Positions 43,524 to 52,931 of a stretch of 64,000 bases of DNA are shown here, piece by piece (the first letter of the stretch is position 1; each line of letters opens with the position of its first letter). The notes under the pieces were generated by a model. The model was not told the DNA's origin, did no database searches, and saw only the letters and a program-made list of their open reading frames with translations. The translations under genes were made by a program, and so were the position numbers. Source of the stretch: CBDCWA01 sp965223255. GTDB taxonomy: Bacteria > Pseudomonadota > Alphaproteobacteria > Rhizobiales > Hyphomicrobiaceae. The stretch spans positions 1,240,001-1,304,000 of the forward strand of contig CBDCWA010000004.1 of the NCBI GenBank assembly GCA_965223255.1, given 5' to 3'.

Positions 43524-44384
43524 ATGTCTGACCAGCCCTTAATCGGAAAAGTCGCGCTGATTACCGGCGGCGCGCGCGGTCTTGGCCGCGAAATGGCAGT
43601 CGCGTTTGCTGAGGCAGGTGCGGCAGCGATCGTTATCACGGCCGCTCCCGGATCCGACGAAACCAAGAGCATTATCGCCGAGGAGTTGGAGGAGACCTGC
43701 ACAGCCATCGAACGAGCGGGCACTGCCGCCCATACCTGCCTATCCGACGTAACCCGCCCAGATGACTGCCAGGAGGCGGCGCAAGCGGCTGTCACGCGAT
43801 ACGGCCGGCTGGACATACTGGTAAACAATGCCGCCAAAGCCGGGCGATATGCCCACGGAGGACATGGCAGCATGCCGATTTATGAGGCCGACCCTCAGGG
43901 CTTCAAGGATATAATTGATACCAATGTCCTTGGCCCATTTCTGATGGTGCGAGCCGCCGCCAAACAATTGATTGCGTCAGGTTCAGGGCGCATCATCAAC
44001 ATCTCCAAGCGAACCGAATCCATGTATCAAGCCGCAATTACGCCTTATGGCCCCTCCAAGGCTGCCCTTGAGGCTGCAACCATCGCGTGGGCCGGTGCCC
44101 TGCTTGATACGGGGGTGACCGTGAACTCTCTAAGTCCCGGCGGCGCCATAAATACCAAATTTGGCACTGGTCAAATTCCCAATCGTGGCGCCGACCCGGC
44201 AGTTATTCGTGCGCCCGCGGTTTGGCTCGCCTCTGAAGCCTCCGCCGCCTACACTGGCTGCCGCTTCCGCGCAGATAAATGGGACCCGGCCTTACCCATT
44301 TCGGATGCCGGCGAAGCCTGCCGCGAACTTGCAATATTCCCGAAACCCGAACGCCGACAGAGGTTGGTCAAGCCATGGTCGTAA
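43524..44384 (+). CDS. short-chain dehydrogenase/reductase
   Basis: 286 residues, classical SDR: TGGARGLG (14-21), NNAA (101-104), Ser161, Tyr175 and Lys179. A long insert around 108-120 (AHGGHGSMPIYEADP) is typical of HSD17B4-like or hydroxyacyl-type members. Probably oxidises a hydroxyl with NAD(P)+. Its stop overlaps the next gene by ten bases; GGAGG precedes the ATG. The gene pair suggests a shared pathway with the cyclodeaminase-like enzyme. Confidence 0.9.
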   Translation: MSDQPLIGKVALITGGARGLGREMAVAFAEAGAAAIVITAAPGSDETKSIIAEELEETCTAIERAGTAAHTCLSDVTRPDDCQEAAQAAVTRYGRLDILVNNAAKAGRYAHGGHGSMPIYEADPQGFKDIIDTNVLGPFLMVRAAAKQLIASGSGRIINISKRTESMYQAAITPYGPSKAALEAATIAWAGALLDTGVTVNSLSPGGAINTKFGTGQIPNRGADPAVIRAPAVWLASEASAAYTGCRFRADKWDPALPISDAGEACRELAIFPKPERRQRLVKPWS

Positions 44385-45301
44385 CAATCAGTGAAGACGA
44401 CGTAAGAGAGATTGCCGCCATGCCCGAGATTATCGCGGCATTGAGAGCGGCATTTCTGGAACGTGCCGCCAACGGTATCAAAATTGTTCCCCGCCAACGC
44501 AGCGATTTCTGGGGATCGCGTCTAAATGTTATGGCCGCCGGCAGCCAGACCATGAACCGCTACGTTGTCAAAGCCTACGGCAATCGCGGTCATCACGTGT
44601 TGCTATACGAGGGCGGTAAAGGCCTACTAGCCATCCTGGAAGCTACATTATTGAGCCAAATTCGCACTGGCGCGGCAAGTGCTGTTGCAACCGAGCTCAT
44701 GGCCCGAAGCGACGCCCACCGCCTGGCCATAATTGGTGCCGGCCGCCAAGCTCTGACCCAGGCACTCGCCATCACACATGTGCGCGAGATCATCGAAATC
44801 GATGTTTATTCGCGCACAAGAGAAACCTGCGCGAATTTCTGTTCCGACCTCGAGCAGAGGCTGGCCATCCCTGTCAATCCCGCAGCGTCTGCAGAACGTG
44901 CCGTACGCGATGCTGATATCATCGTGACAGCCACCACCGCAGCGACACCAGTGTTAGAAACGGGCTGGCTCGCACCCGGTGTGCATATAAACGCCATGGG
45001 CGCCAATGCGGCAAATCGGCGTGAGCTGCACGCAGAAACTGTGAAATCCGCTGCAATGCTGGTGGTTGACGACCTCGATCAAGCCCGCCTTGAAGCCGGC
45101 GAATTCATCGATCTGGCAGCCAATGGTGAACTGAAGTGGGCCGACATCATTCCGCTTCACGACCTTGTTGCAAATCCACCTGCAGCCCGCGCGAACGGAG
45201 TTGTTACGATTTTCAAATCGCTGGGAATGGCGCTCGAGGATTTAGCCGCTGCCTCACTGGTCTATGATCGTTGGCTTGACCGGCAAACCGCTAGATCGTA
45301 A
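44375..45301 (+). CDS. ornithine cyclodeaminase / mu-crystallin family protein
   Basis: 308 residues from the ATG at 44375. Typical blocks: KAYGNRGHHVLLYEGG substrate loop, QIRTGAASAVATELMAR, Rossmann motif AIIGAGRQALTQ, DIIVTATTAATPVL, GVHINAMGANAANRRELH and the VVDD aspartate. It should interconvert an imino or cyclic amino acid and its open or oxidised form with NAD(P)H: true ornithine cyclodeaminase, ketimine reductase or alanine-dehydrogenase-like activities are all in this family. It overlaps the SDR gene upstream and converges with another SDR gene with an 11-base tail overlap. Confidence 0.9.
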   Translation: MVVTISEDDVREIAAMPEIIAALRAAFLERAANGIKIVPRQRSDFWGSRLNVMAAGSQTMNRYVVKAYGNRGHHVLLYEGGKGLLAILEATLLSQIRTGAASAVATELMARSDAHRLAIIGAGRQALTQALAITHVREIIEIDVYSRTRETCANFCSDLEQRLAIPVNPAASAERAVRDADIIVTATTAATPVLETGWLAPGVHINAMGANAANRRELHAETVKSAAMLVVDDLDQARLEAGEFIDLAANGELKWADIIPLHDLVANPPAARANGVVTIFKSLGMALEDLAAASLVYDRWLDRQTARS

Positions 45302-46052
45302 TGGCACCGCCATCGATGGCGAGGCTCTGGCCGGTCATGAAGTCGCTGGCTGGCGAGGCAAGAAAGACAACACCGCCCACCAGATCATGCGGCTGTTGCG
45401 CCCGTTTGAAGGCGCGGCTGTTAACCGTCCGCTCGCTTCCCTCGAGATGATGCGGATTGTCATGGACGGACGGGCTTTCAGTAAACCCCGGCACAAGAGT
45501 ATTGACGTTGATGTTGTAGGGCCCGAGCTCACGCGCGAACGTGCGTGTCATACCCAGTATTGCAGCTTTTGACGTGACATAGGCACCGATGCCAGGACTA
45601 CCCTTATAAGCCGTTCCCGACCCGACATTGATAATCTTGCCCGATTTGGCCGCAATCATGTGCGGCACGGTATGCTTGATCATCAAAAAAGAACCGCGGA
45701 TATTGACGGCCATTATCTTATCGAACACATCGACTGTCGTTTCGTGATAGGGGCCGCGGTCAAGCTCTGCAAAAATAGCCGCATTATTGAGAAGAATATC
45801 GACCTTCCCGAACTTCGCCATCACCTCATCGATGAGGGCCTTGACTGCCGCCTCGTCGCTGACGTCGGTTTTACGAAAGTGGGTGGCGACATTGTTCTGT
45901 TCGGCGATCTCACGTGCCGCTTCCTCGCCATCCCGGATATCTGCGACGACAATGTTGGCGCCCTCTTTGGCAAGACCGTCTGAAAAGGCGCGCCCGAGGC
46001 TGTAGCTTCCGCCAGTAACAATCGCAACCTTACCTTCCAATTCCCGCGGCAT
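45291..46052 (-). CDS. short-chain dehydrogenase/reductase
   Basis: 253 residues from the ATG at 46052 with AGGAGG five bases upstream; the frame is open for 23 further codons. TGGSYSLG (13-20), NNAA (89-92), Ser145, Tyr158 and Lys162 are all in place, with the closing GQSLAIDGG of FabG-like enzymes. Substrate unknown. Tail-to-tail with the ornithine-cyclodeaminase-like gene. Confidence 0.9.
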   Translation of the reverse strand: MPRELEGKVAIVTGGSYSLGRAFSDGLAKEGANIVVADIRDGEEAAREIAEQNNVATHFRKTDVSDEAAVKALIDEVMAKFGKVDILLNNAAIFAELDRGPYHETTVDVFDKIMAVNIRGSFLMIKHTVPHMIAAKSGKIINVGSGTAYKGSPGIGAYVTSKAAILGMTRTFARELGPYNINVNTLVPGFTESPSVHDNPHHLEGSERTVNSRAFKRAQQPHDLVGGVVFLASPASDFMTGQSLAIDGGAITI

Positions 46053-46179
46053 CCCATCCTCCTCATGCATAGGCACATTGTATGGACAGCCATAGCAGGT
46101 CGGAGGGGCTTTGCTCAACAAGCCATACCTATTTGCTGCGCACCCAATGAGCGCCCAAAGCAGACTTACACAACCGAAA

Positions 46180-47019
46180 TCAGTGCGACAACAGCACCGG
46201 CATCGTCATGTCGCGCAGCATATGTCGCGTCACGCCGCCCAACGCAAATTCCCGCATCCGCGAATGGCCATAACACCCCATGACTAGAAGTTCGCTGCCT
46301 TGTGCCTGAGCGTAAGCCCGGATGGCCTCGCCCACGGTGTGCGCTCCTGCAGTGATCCTGTCCACCTCGACGGTCACACCATGCCGGGACAGAGCCGCCG
46401 CTAATTCAGTATCCGGGAGTTGGCGCTCGTCATCGACGGACGCTTGGCCAACCGTTACAACTATTACACGCTTGGCGTGAATCAACAGCGGCAGCGCATC
46501 GTGCACTGCCCGCACCGACTCACGCTTGCCGTTCCAAGCCACGGCAATGGTTTCGGGCAGCCGCGGGAAACCACCACCAACCGGCAGCACCAGCACCGGC
46601 CCACCGCTGCCCAGTGCCAAGTCATCGGCAACGTCCAACACATCAGTCATCTCCCACTTGGGGTCGGCCTGACTGGCGATCACGATATCCGCACCCGAAG
46701 CATGCGCCAGTACGATCGACCCGGCATCCCGCCGTTCACTCGTGATAGCGCGCCATTCCGAAGCGATATTTTGGCCGCTTATACCGCGCTCGAAGATCGC
46801 TTTAATGCGCTGCGTTTCTTCTTCGATGGATTGTCGAATCCGCGCCGCCATTTCAGCGCCAAAAGGCACAGGCACCGGCGCTTGCAGGCGATATGCCGGA
46901 AACACATGGAGACCAATCAAATGGGCATCTGAGGCACGCGCCAATACGACCCCCGCTTCAACCAACGCCGGTGATCGCGCTTCATCCGTCATGTGTACCA
47001 AAATGGTTTTGTAGGCCAT
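46180..47019 (-). CDS. universal stress protein, two UspA domains
   Basis: 279 residues made of two UspA folds. The first (1-145) begins YKTILVHMTDEA and ends with a divergent nucleotide loop; the second (150-279) begins ETIAVAWNGK and has the GCYGHSRMREFALGGVTRHML segment, near the ATP-binding G-x2-G-x9-G-S/T motif. Usp proteins support survival in hypoxia and starvation. A perfect FNR/FixK box lies 62-75 bp upstream of the ATG and the FNR-type regulator gene is divergent, pointing to oxygen-limited induction. Confidence 0.9.
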   Translation of the reverse strand: MAYKTILVHMTDEARSPALVEAGVVLARASDAHLIGLHVFPAYRLQAPVPVPFGAEMAARIRQSIEEETQRIKAIFERGISGQNIASEWRAITSERRDAGSIVLAHASGADIVIASQADPKWEMTDVLDVADDLALGSGGPVLVLPVGGGFPRLPETIAVAWNGKRESVRAVHDALPLLIHAKRVIVVTVGQASVDDERQLPDTELAAALSRHGVTVEVDRITAGAHTVGEAIRAYAQAQGSELLVMGCYGHSRMREFALGGVTRHMLRDMTMPVLLSH

Positions 47020-47080
47020 AGCGACTTATCTCCCGATCTAGATTACAATCCAACCTATTTACTAGGGACGGCATCCGGCA

Positions 47081-47094
47081 TTGATTGGTATCAA
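47081..47094. promoter_or_regulatory. FNR/FixK binding site
   Basis: TTGATTGGTATCAA, an exact match to the TTGAT-N4-ATCAA consensus. Centred about 68 bp before the usp ATG; a class II position (-41.5) would place the transcript start about 27 bp before that ATG. It lies in the 304-bp gap between usp and the FNR-type gene. Apart from this, the gap shows AT-rich sequence near 47180-47210. Confidence 0.85.
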
Positions 47095-47323
47095 GATGCC
47101 AACGTTAACGCTTAAACGCGGTTTATAGCGGATCACCATTGTCACAGCGATCACAATTTCCAGCCAGACCTTTAACAGCGCTGTATGAATAAATATAAGT
47201 AATAGAGGTGTGGAATTAGCCAAGATCTGGCGATAGTTGACATGCTTTAATATTTTGGCGAGGTACACCGAGCGTCGGCTCTCGCAGGTGCCACGGGCAG
47301 AACCCAGGATTGGAGATAGCACG

Positions 47324-48049
47324 ATGTCCGATGCTCATGCATCTTGCAACGCCTGTGCAGTGCGCCACCGCGCCCTCTGCAGCGCCCTCACCGATGATGA
47401 ACTTGCCGCACTCAATGCCATTGCGCGCCATCGCACCATCAAAACCGGTCAAACAATCATATCAGACGACGAGCAGCCCGATTATTTTGCCAATGTTCAA
47501 TCGGGTGTCGTCAAACTCTTGAAGGCGCTACCCGATGGCCGCCAACAGATCGTGGGGCTCCAATTTCCATCCGACTTTTTGGGCCGCCCCTTCGAAGAAC
47601 GCTCACCGTTTTTTGCAGAAGCCGCAACAGCGGTGGATCTGTGCTGTTATCCTACCCGGCGCTTCGAAGAGCTCTTGAAGAAATTCCCCCAGATTGAGCA
47701 TCACCTGTTCGAGCACACTCTAAACGAACTAGACGCTGCACGTGAATGGATGGTCTTGCTTGGGCGCAAAACCGCCGAAGAAAAAGTAGCAAGCTTCCTT
47801 TTACTGGTTGCCAACCGCTCCCGTGAGTTAGGCTGTCATGCGCTGCCTGACTTCAATACGGCCCGCTTTGACCTACCTCTTACCCGCGCCGACATGGGCG
47901 ATTATTTGGGCCTGACCATCGAAACGGTAAGCCGGCAAATCACGCGACTAAAGACCAAGGGCCTGATCAGATTGGAAAGCGGGCGCACCGTTTTCGTACC
48001 CGATGTCGAAAAACTCGCCGCGGCCACCGAAGTCGATCACGGTGATTGA
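47324..48049 (+). CDS. FNR-type [4Fe-4S] oxygen-sensing regulator (Crp/Fnr family)
   Basis: 241 residues from the ATG at 47324. Cys8, 11 and 19 at the N terminus plus Cys107/108 form the cluster ligand set of FnrN-type proteins. A cyclic-nucleotide-like barrel and dimer helix follow; the recognition helix has Glu200, Ser203 and Arg204, the E-SR pattern that reads TTGAT half-sites. It should activate microaerobic and anaerobic genes when the cluster is intact. The divergent usp gene carries a matching box. GGAG lies near the start. Confidence 0.93.
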   Translation: MSDAHASCNACAVRHRALCSALTDDELAALNAIARHRTIKTGQTIISDDEQPDYFANVQSGVVKLLKALPDGRQQIVGLQFPSDFLGRPFEERSPFFAEAATAVDLCCYPTRRFEELLKKFPQIEHHLFEHTLNELDAAREWMVLLGRKTAEEKVASFLLLVANRSRELGCHALPDFNTARFDLPLTRADMGDYLGLTIETVSRQITRLKTKGLIRLESGRTVFVPDVEKLAAATEVDHGD

Positions 48050-48619
48050 GTATTGCCGGCGTCTTTACCCAAAGGGCGACTGACGGCCACGGTGTAGCAA
48101 TTGCTAGTGTCGCCGGCGGTGGTCGAAGTCGCTATTGGGGTTATGGTCGTCACTGCTATTGCACAGTAGTCTTGCGGGTAAAGACCAAAATTACATGCTA
48201 TGCGAACAATCGATGGCCGATTCAATTGATCCAGCCACAGCTTCAATCTGAACTTTGAACTCACAAGCCTATTCGACCTTTCCTAAAACCCCGGAAGATG
48301 TATAGCGAACGGAAAAATCCCCAAAAACGCTATATGGCCGAAATGTCCACACGCACCGCCCGATCCCCCCAAAACAGCGAATTCTTGACGGCTAATTTAC
48401 CAAAATCGGCAACAATCACCGCGGCCAGTGTGCTCAATGAGCGTGCTCGATGGGCCTGGTAACGATCATATCATCAGGGCTCTTTTCGCGGAGCCTGAGT
48501 TCTTATATGTGCCGCCAAGTAAATTGTCAGATTGCCTTTTCGAGTTGTAACGCCTAACCCATCATGGCTCACAACCACCCCTCTTCCCCTGACAAGGGCA
48601 CCCACCAGGTCTGCAACGC
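48050..48619. other. 570-bp gap, no firm gene
   Basis: No frame has convincing coding signs. A weak inverted repeat GGCTC / GAGCC around 48478-48497 is the only structure noted. It should include the trkH promoter. Confidence 0.35.
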
Positions 48620-50065
48620 GTGATTCAAGCCCGTCCCATACTCTTTGCACTTGGATTGCTGCTATGCGTGCTGGCAGCGATCATGATGCTGCCGGCCATC
48701 GTCGATATTGCTGACGGTCATTCGGGCTGGCGAGTCTTTTTCGGCTCGTCTGTTTTCACGTTTTTCATTGGCGGTCTGATCGTCCTGATTGCCTATGACG
48801 ATAAGCCGATGTCGCTTGGCATCAAGCAAGGCTTCTTGCTGACAACACTAAGCTGGCTATTGTTGCCGGCCTTTGCAGCTGTCCCGCTCGTCGGCCTCGG
48901 GATGTCCTATCCGGATGCCTATTTCGAGGCGATGTCCGGTCTGACCACGACCGGCTCAACGGTGCTGACCGGGCTCGACAAACTCCCGCGCGGGGTTCTT
49001 CTGTGGCGCGCTCTACTGATGGGGGTTGGCGGCCTTGGCATCGTCGTTATGGCGATCATTATGCTCCCCTTCTTACGCGTTGGCGGCATGCAGCTCTTTC
49101 ACACCGAAAGTTCGGAGCGCTCGGAAAAAATCCTGCCCCGCGCAACCGAACTGATTGCCGCGACCAGCGGCATCTACGTCACCTTGATGCTGCTTGCGGT
49201 CATTGTCTACGCGGCCCTTGGCATGGACGTGTTCGACGCCATCTGTCACGCATTGACGAGCGTTTCCACCGGCGGCTTTTCCACCCATGATAAGAGCTTC
49301 GGCTTCTTTCAATCGGCCCCTATCGAATGGGCAGCCGTTTGTTTTATGATCCTTGGCGCATTGCCGTTCGTTGTCATGATCAAGGCCCTGCGCGGCGAGC
49401 CACTGGCCATCTGGCGGGATGCTCAGGTCCGCGGCTTTTTCGTCATTCTCCTCATCGTTTGCCTAATCGTCACGACCTGGCTCATGGCGGCTCGTGGCCT
49501 GCCGATTGAGACGGCACTAAGGCTAGCGGTTTTCAATGTCACATCGATCCTTACCACCTCGGGCTTTACGACCGCCGACTATACCGCCTGGGGTGAATTT
49601 ACGATCGGCCTGTTCTTCCTCTTGATGTTCGTCGGCGGCTGTTCTGGATCGACAACCGGATCCATCAAAATCTATCGATTGCAGGTAACTGCGCTCTTAA
49701 CCCGCAGTCACCTCTTGCACTTGATCAGCCCCAATCGCGTTTTGACGCTTGCCTACAACGGCCGTCGCCTCCCCGCCGACGTCCCCCTGTCGGTGATTGC
49801 ATTCCTGGCCATTTACCTGGCGACCATTGGTCTGTTCACGGTAATCCTTGCCGCAATGGGTCTCGACCTTGTCACTGCCCTTTCTTCAGCAACCACCGCT
49901 GTCTCGAACGTTGGCCCAGGCCTTGGAGACTACGTCGGGCCGGCTGGCAATTTTTCCGCTCTACCGGCGGCCGCAAAAGTCATTTTGTCTTTTGCAATGG
50001 TCCTCGGACGACTGGAATTGTTCACCGTCCTCGTCCTGCTCCGACGCGACTTCTGGCGCGCCTGA
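48620..50065 (+). CDS. trkH: TrkH potassium uptake channel subunit
   Basis: 481 residues from a GTG, the usual TrkH size. The four pore repeats show filter turns LTTTGSTVL, SVSTGGFSTHD, LTTSGFTTADY and AVSNVGPGLGD, with many membrane helices between. It imports K+ in partnership with a cytosolic TrkA protein, not encoded here. The start codon choice is uncertain; no strong ribosome site is visible. Confidence 0.94.
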   Translation: MIQARPILFALGLLLCVLAAIMMLPAIVDIADGHSGWRVFFGSSVFTFFIGGLIVLIAYDDKPMSLGIKQGFLLTTLSWLLLPAFAAVPLVGLGMSYPDAYFEAMSGLTTTGSTVLTGLDKLPRGVLLWRALLMGVGGLGIVVMAIIMLPFLRVGGMQLFHTESSERSEKILPRATELIAATSGIYVTLMLLAVIVYAALGMDVFDAICHALTSVSTGGFSTHDKSFGFFQSAPIEWAAVCFMILGALPFVVMIKALRGEPLAIWRDAQVRGFFVILLIVCLIVTTWLMAARGLPIETALRLAVFNVTSILTTSGFTTADYTAWGEFTIGLFFLLMFVGGCSGSTTGSIKIYRLQVTALLTRSHLLHLISPNRVLTLAYNGRRLPADVPLSVIAFLAIYLATIGLFTVILAAMGLDLVTALSSATTAVSNVGPGLGDYVGPAGNFSALPAAAKVILSFAMVLGRLELFTVLVLLRRDFWRA

Positions 50066-50079
50066 AATGCATAACCGTT

Positions 50080-51300
50080 TCAAAGGTCCTTGCCCGGCGG
50101 TCGCCAGCCATAGATCCAGTCATAACGCGCCATAAGGCGCTCTCCGCCAAGCGCCGCCATGGCCACATTGCGCGCTAATGCTGAAACACCGGTCAAACTG
50201 TAGATTTGGCCGTTACGGCGGGCCTCGCCTTGAACCTTTTCGACACGGCTTAAGCGGGCCTGTTCATAGCGCCGGAACGCGTTGTCTGGCCGCCCTGGCT
50301 CGCGCTTTAGGTAACGCGCCAAAACGACAGCATCCTCAAGCGCCATAACGCCGCCTTGCGCGAGGAATGGCAGGATCGGATGAGCCGCATCCCCAAGTAG
50401 TGTGACGCGGCCCCTGGACCAATGATCGAGGCGGCCGCCGTCGAACAACGACCACATCCGCCAGTCGCTTGCCCGCGCGAGGCCGTTCACAAGCCGCGGC
50501 GAAAAGGCTGCGACTTTCTCCAACACCTGAAGGCGATCAATGGGCTGGCCCCAGCCTTCTTGCGCGATGCCGCCGCGCGCTATCACGACGACCGCAACGT
50601 CCCGCCCGCCTCGGATCGGATAATGCACGACATGCGCACCCGCCGTCAGCCAAGCTCCAACCACGGGCTCGGATAACACCCCCTCGTCATCGCGTCGCGG
50701 TATGACTGTCCGCATGGCGATACGACCGGCAAACACCGGTGCTGCATCGCAGACCACGAATTGGCGCACCCGCGACCATAGGCCGTCGGCACCGACCAAG
50801 CCAGCGCCCTCGACGGCAACACCGTCACGGGCAATGACGCGAACCCCCACCGCCGTCTCACAAATCTTCTCAAGCTCGAACCCATTCGTTATGCGCACCG
50901 ATTGCGCCGCGCGGCAGGCCTTGAGCATAACCCGTTGCAAATCGGCCCGGTGCACCACCCAGTACGGCGCGCCATGGCGCGCTGCCAGCCAGTCGCCCAA
51001 AGGCAGGCGTTGTAGCGTGCGCCCGCTAGCCCCATCGACGGCCAAAATGGCGTCCGGCACACCCACCACCTCGGCCAGCTCAGCTCCAATTCCCAAGGCA
51101 GAAACAAGTCGGGTGCCATTGGGGCCGATTTGAATGCCGGCACCTGCTTCGGAAAAATCTGGACGCCGCTCCAGGATGTGACAAGCAATTCCCTCCCGCG
51201 ATAGCGCCAGGGCGAGCGCCAACCCGCCAATACCACCACCAGCAATGAGGATACCGCCTTCAGAGCCATCAAGATTGGAAATCGAGTGCGAAGCTGACAT
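50080..51300 (-). CDS. FAD-dependent aromatic-ring monooxygenase (salicylate hydroxylase-like)
   Basis: 406 residues, group A flavoprotein hydroxylase. GGGIGGLALALAL (dinucleotide fold, about 21-33), the DG motif GLVGADGLWSRVR, and the second FAD motif GRVTLLGDAAHPILPFLAQGG are all clear. It should hydroxylate a benzoate-type ring (salicylate, 3-hydroxybenzoate or 6-hydroxynicotinate) with NAD(P)H and O2. Its stop is close to trkH's (converging). A small zinc-finger gene follows 39 bp upstream on the same strand. Confidence 0.92.
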   Translation of the reverse strand: MSASHSISNLDGSEGGILIAGGGIGGLALALALSREGIACHILERRPDFSEAGAGIQIGPNGTRLVSALGIGAELAEVVGVPDAILAVDGASGRTLQRLPLGDWLAARHGAPYWVVHRADLQRVMLKACRAAQSVRITNGFELEKICETAVGVRVIARDGVAVEGAGLVGADGLWSRVRQFVVCDAAPVFAGRIAMRTVIPRRDDEGVLSEPVVGAWLTAGAHVVHYPIRGGRDVAVVVIARGGIAQEGWGQPIDRLQVLEKVAAFSPRLVNGLARASDWRMWSLFDGGRLDHWSRGRVTLLGDAAHPILPFLAQGGVMALEDAVVLARYLKREPGRPDNAFRRYEQARLSRVEKVQGEARRNGQIYSLTGVSALARNVAMAALGGERLMARYDWIYGWRPPGKDL

Positions 51301-51339
51301 TGCTGATTTTGGTCCGGAGACGGGACCTAACGCCCAGCC

Positions 51340-51582
51340 TTAGCCGGCCTTCTTGACGAAACAGCCTTCCGGCACGCTCGCTACCGCGTCGAGCCGCGGA
51401 TCATACAGATAGAGGGTGGAACAATATGGGCACAAAACTTGCGCATCCGCCCCCATGTCGAGAAAGACATGCGGATGATCAAAGGGTGGATTGGCGCCCA
51501 TGCAATTGAACTCTTTCACGCCGATGAATATCTTCTCCACCCCAGCATCATTTGCGAACTGTGGTATCACCTGATCAGCCAT
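51340..51582 (-). CDS. CHCC-type zinc-finger protein (NDUFS6-like)
   Basis: 80 residues from the ATG at 51582, preceded by GAGGAG. The zinc ligands Cys27, His36 or His38, Cys51 and Cys54 (VLCPYCSTLY) match the zf-CHCC family found in the mitochondrial complex I subunit NDUFS6 and in small alphaproteobacterial proteins. It is divergent from the alpha/beta hydrolase and just upstream of the monooxygenase gene, an arrangement I recall as frequent in Hyphomicrobiales. Confidence 0.88.
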   Translation of the reverse strand: MADQVIPQFANDAGVEKIFIGVKEFNCMGANPPFDHPHVFLDMGADAQVLCPYCSTLYLYDPRLDAVASVPEGCFVKKAG

Positions 51583-51735
51583 TATGCTCCTCGCCTTGGC
51601 CAACTCCGAAAAACGCTGCACAAACGCCGTGGCCGGGCAATCGGAAGCGATCACGTGAAATTGGCGCTGGAACAGCAAGCATGATCTCTTTATAGCCCTT
51701 GCGACGGCGTGACTACAAATTACTGAGAGGCATTG

Positions 51736-52488
51736 ATGCCGCACTTTAATTCAGACAGAGCCCGCATCGCCTTCATTGACGAGGGCGACGGCGACCCGAT
51801 TATCCTCATCCATGGATTTGCATCCAATGTCGTCTTCAATTGGATTGATCCAGGCTGGGTCAGGCATCTTTGCGATGCTGGATACCGCGTCATCGCCTTC
51901 GACAATCGTGGCCATGGCGATAGCGAAAAGCTTTATGAGTTGTCCGACTATGGTGCCCCGATTATGGCCGAAGACGCCCGCCGCCTCATGGATCACCTGG
52001 GGCTCGATCGCGCTGATGTCATGGGATATTCGATGGGGGCCAGAATCAGTGCCTTTCTAACCATGACGCACCCCGGGCGGGTGCGCAGCGCCATATTTGC
52101 TGGCCTCGGATATAACATGGTCCGCGGCATGGCCGGCACGGGCCCGATCGCAAATGCACTTGAAGCACCAAGTCTGGATGACGTCACCAACGCCACGGCG
52201 CGGACGTTTCGCGCCTTTGCCGAGCAGACCGGCAGCGACCTACGCGCGCTTGCCGCCTGCATTCGTTCCTCACGCGATCCAATCACGCCCGACGCCTTGG
52301 CCAAAATTTCGAATCCGGTCCTGGTAGCCGTCGGCGACCGTGACGTCATTGGCGGCCCACCCGAACGTCTGGCCAGACTGATGCCTAACGCAGTCTCGTT
52401 CGTCATCAAAGACCGCGATCACATGAAGGCCGTGGGTGATCGCACATTCAAGGAAAAAGTGACGACGTTTTTGTCAGGCCGGCCGTAA
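51736..52488 (+). CDS. alpha/beta hydrolase
   Basis: 250 residues from the ATG at 51736 (GAGAGG upstream). Oxyanion HGFASN near residue 26, nucleophile Ser in GYSMGA near 98, an acid Asp around 200 in VAVGDRDVIGG and the His in DRDHMKAV near 225. A small esterase or C-C hydrolase. It is divergent from the zinc-finger/monooxygenase pair. Confidence 0.9.
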   Translation: MPHFNSDRARIAFIDEGDGDPIILIHGFASNVVFNWIDPGWVRHLCDAGYRVIAFDNRGHGDSEKLYELSDYGAPIMAEDARRLMDHLGLDRADVMGYSMGARISAFLTMTHPGRVRSAIFAGLGYNMVRGMAGTGPIANALEAPSLDDVTNATARTFRAFAEQTGSDLRALAACIRSSRDPITPDALAKISNPVLVAVGDRDVIGGPPERLARLMPNAVSFVIKDRDHMKAVGDRTFKEKVTTFLSGRP

Positions 52489-52504
52489 TTTTCGGTGGCC
52501 TGCC

Positions 52505-52625
52505 TCCAATGCGTTGAGGTGCATCCCAACGCATAAGAACTCCCGCAAGGCGCTAACCATCATCAAATTCCGACAACGCGGGGTCGCCAATTGATGGTCA
52601 AACGCAAACCACGGGAGTTCAGAAC
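52505..52625 (+). ncRNA. candidate structured RNA
   Basis: In the 443-bp gap 52489-52931. A perfect eight-base hairpin (ATGCGTTG / CAACGCAT, 52509-52534) is followed by nine-base arms GAACTCCCG (52537-52545) and CGGGAGTTC (52612-52620) that enclose a further stem CATCAAATT / AATTGATG (52561-52596, one bulge). Three nested or adjacent stems with exact pairing are unlikely by chance. The strand is not determined. No Rfam family could be named with confidence. The remainder of the gap shows nothing clear. Confidence 0.4.
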
Positions 52626-52931
52626 GCACTACAGTGCCTGAGTACCAAACAACTCCTCAACGCGACGTACACGCTACTCTGACGCGCCATCAGACAACAG
52701 CCACCATAGCACTCGCTTTTTGCGGGCGATGAATGCAAATTTTATAAAACGCTGTAAAGTTGTGGATAAGAGTCGGCATCACCTGCGTCCCGGCCTCTGA
52801 ACTGGCCCGTAAGTCAACCCTAGAACGCCACAGCATTGGCCAACTGTCGCCGCATCGAAGCGGCACAGTGTAGGCGCCGGAAAACACGATTAATCAACCG
52901 TTAACTCTGTGTGCGTTAACGTCACGAAATT

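Noticed and set aside
48037..48264. 75-codon minus-strand frame in the 570-bp gap after the FNR gene
   Set aside because: No ribosome site, no recognisable domain, low-complexity Thr/Ser run; not enough to call a gene.
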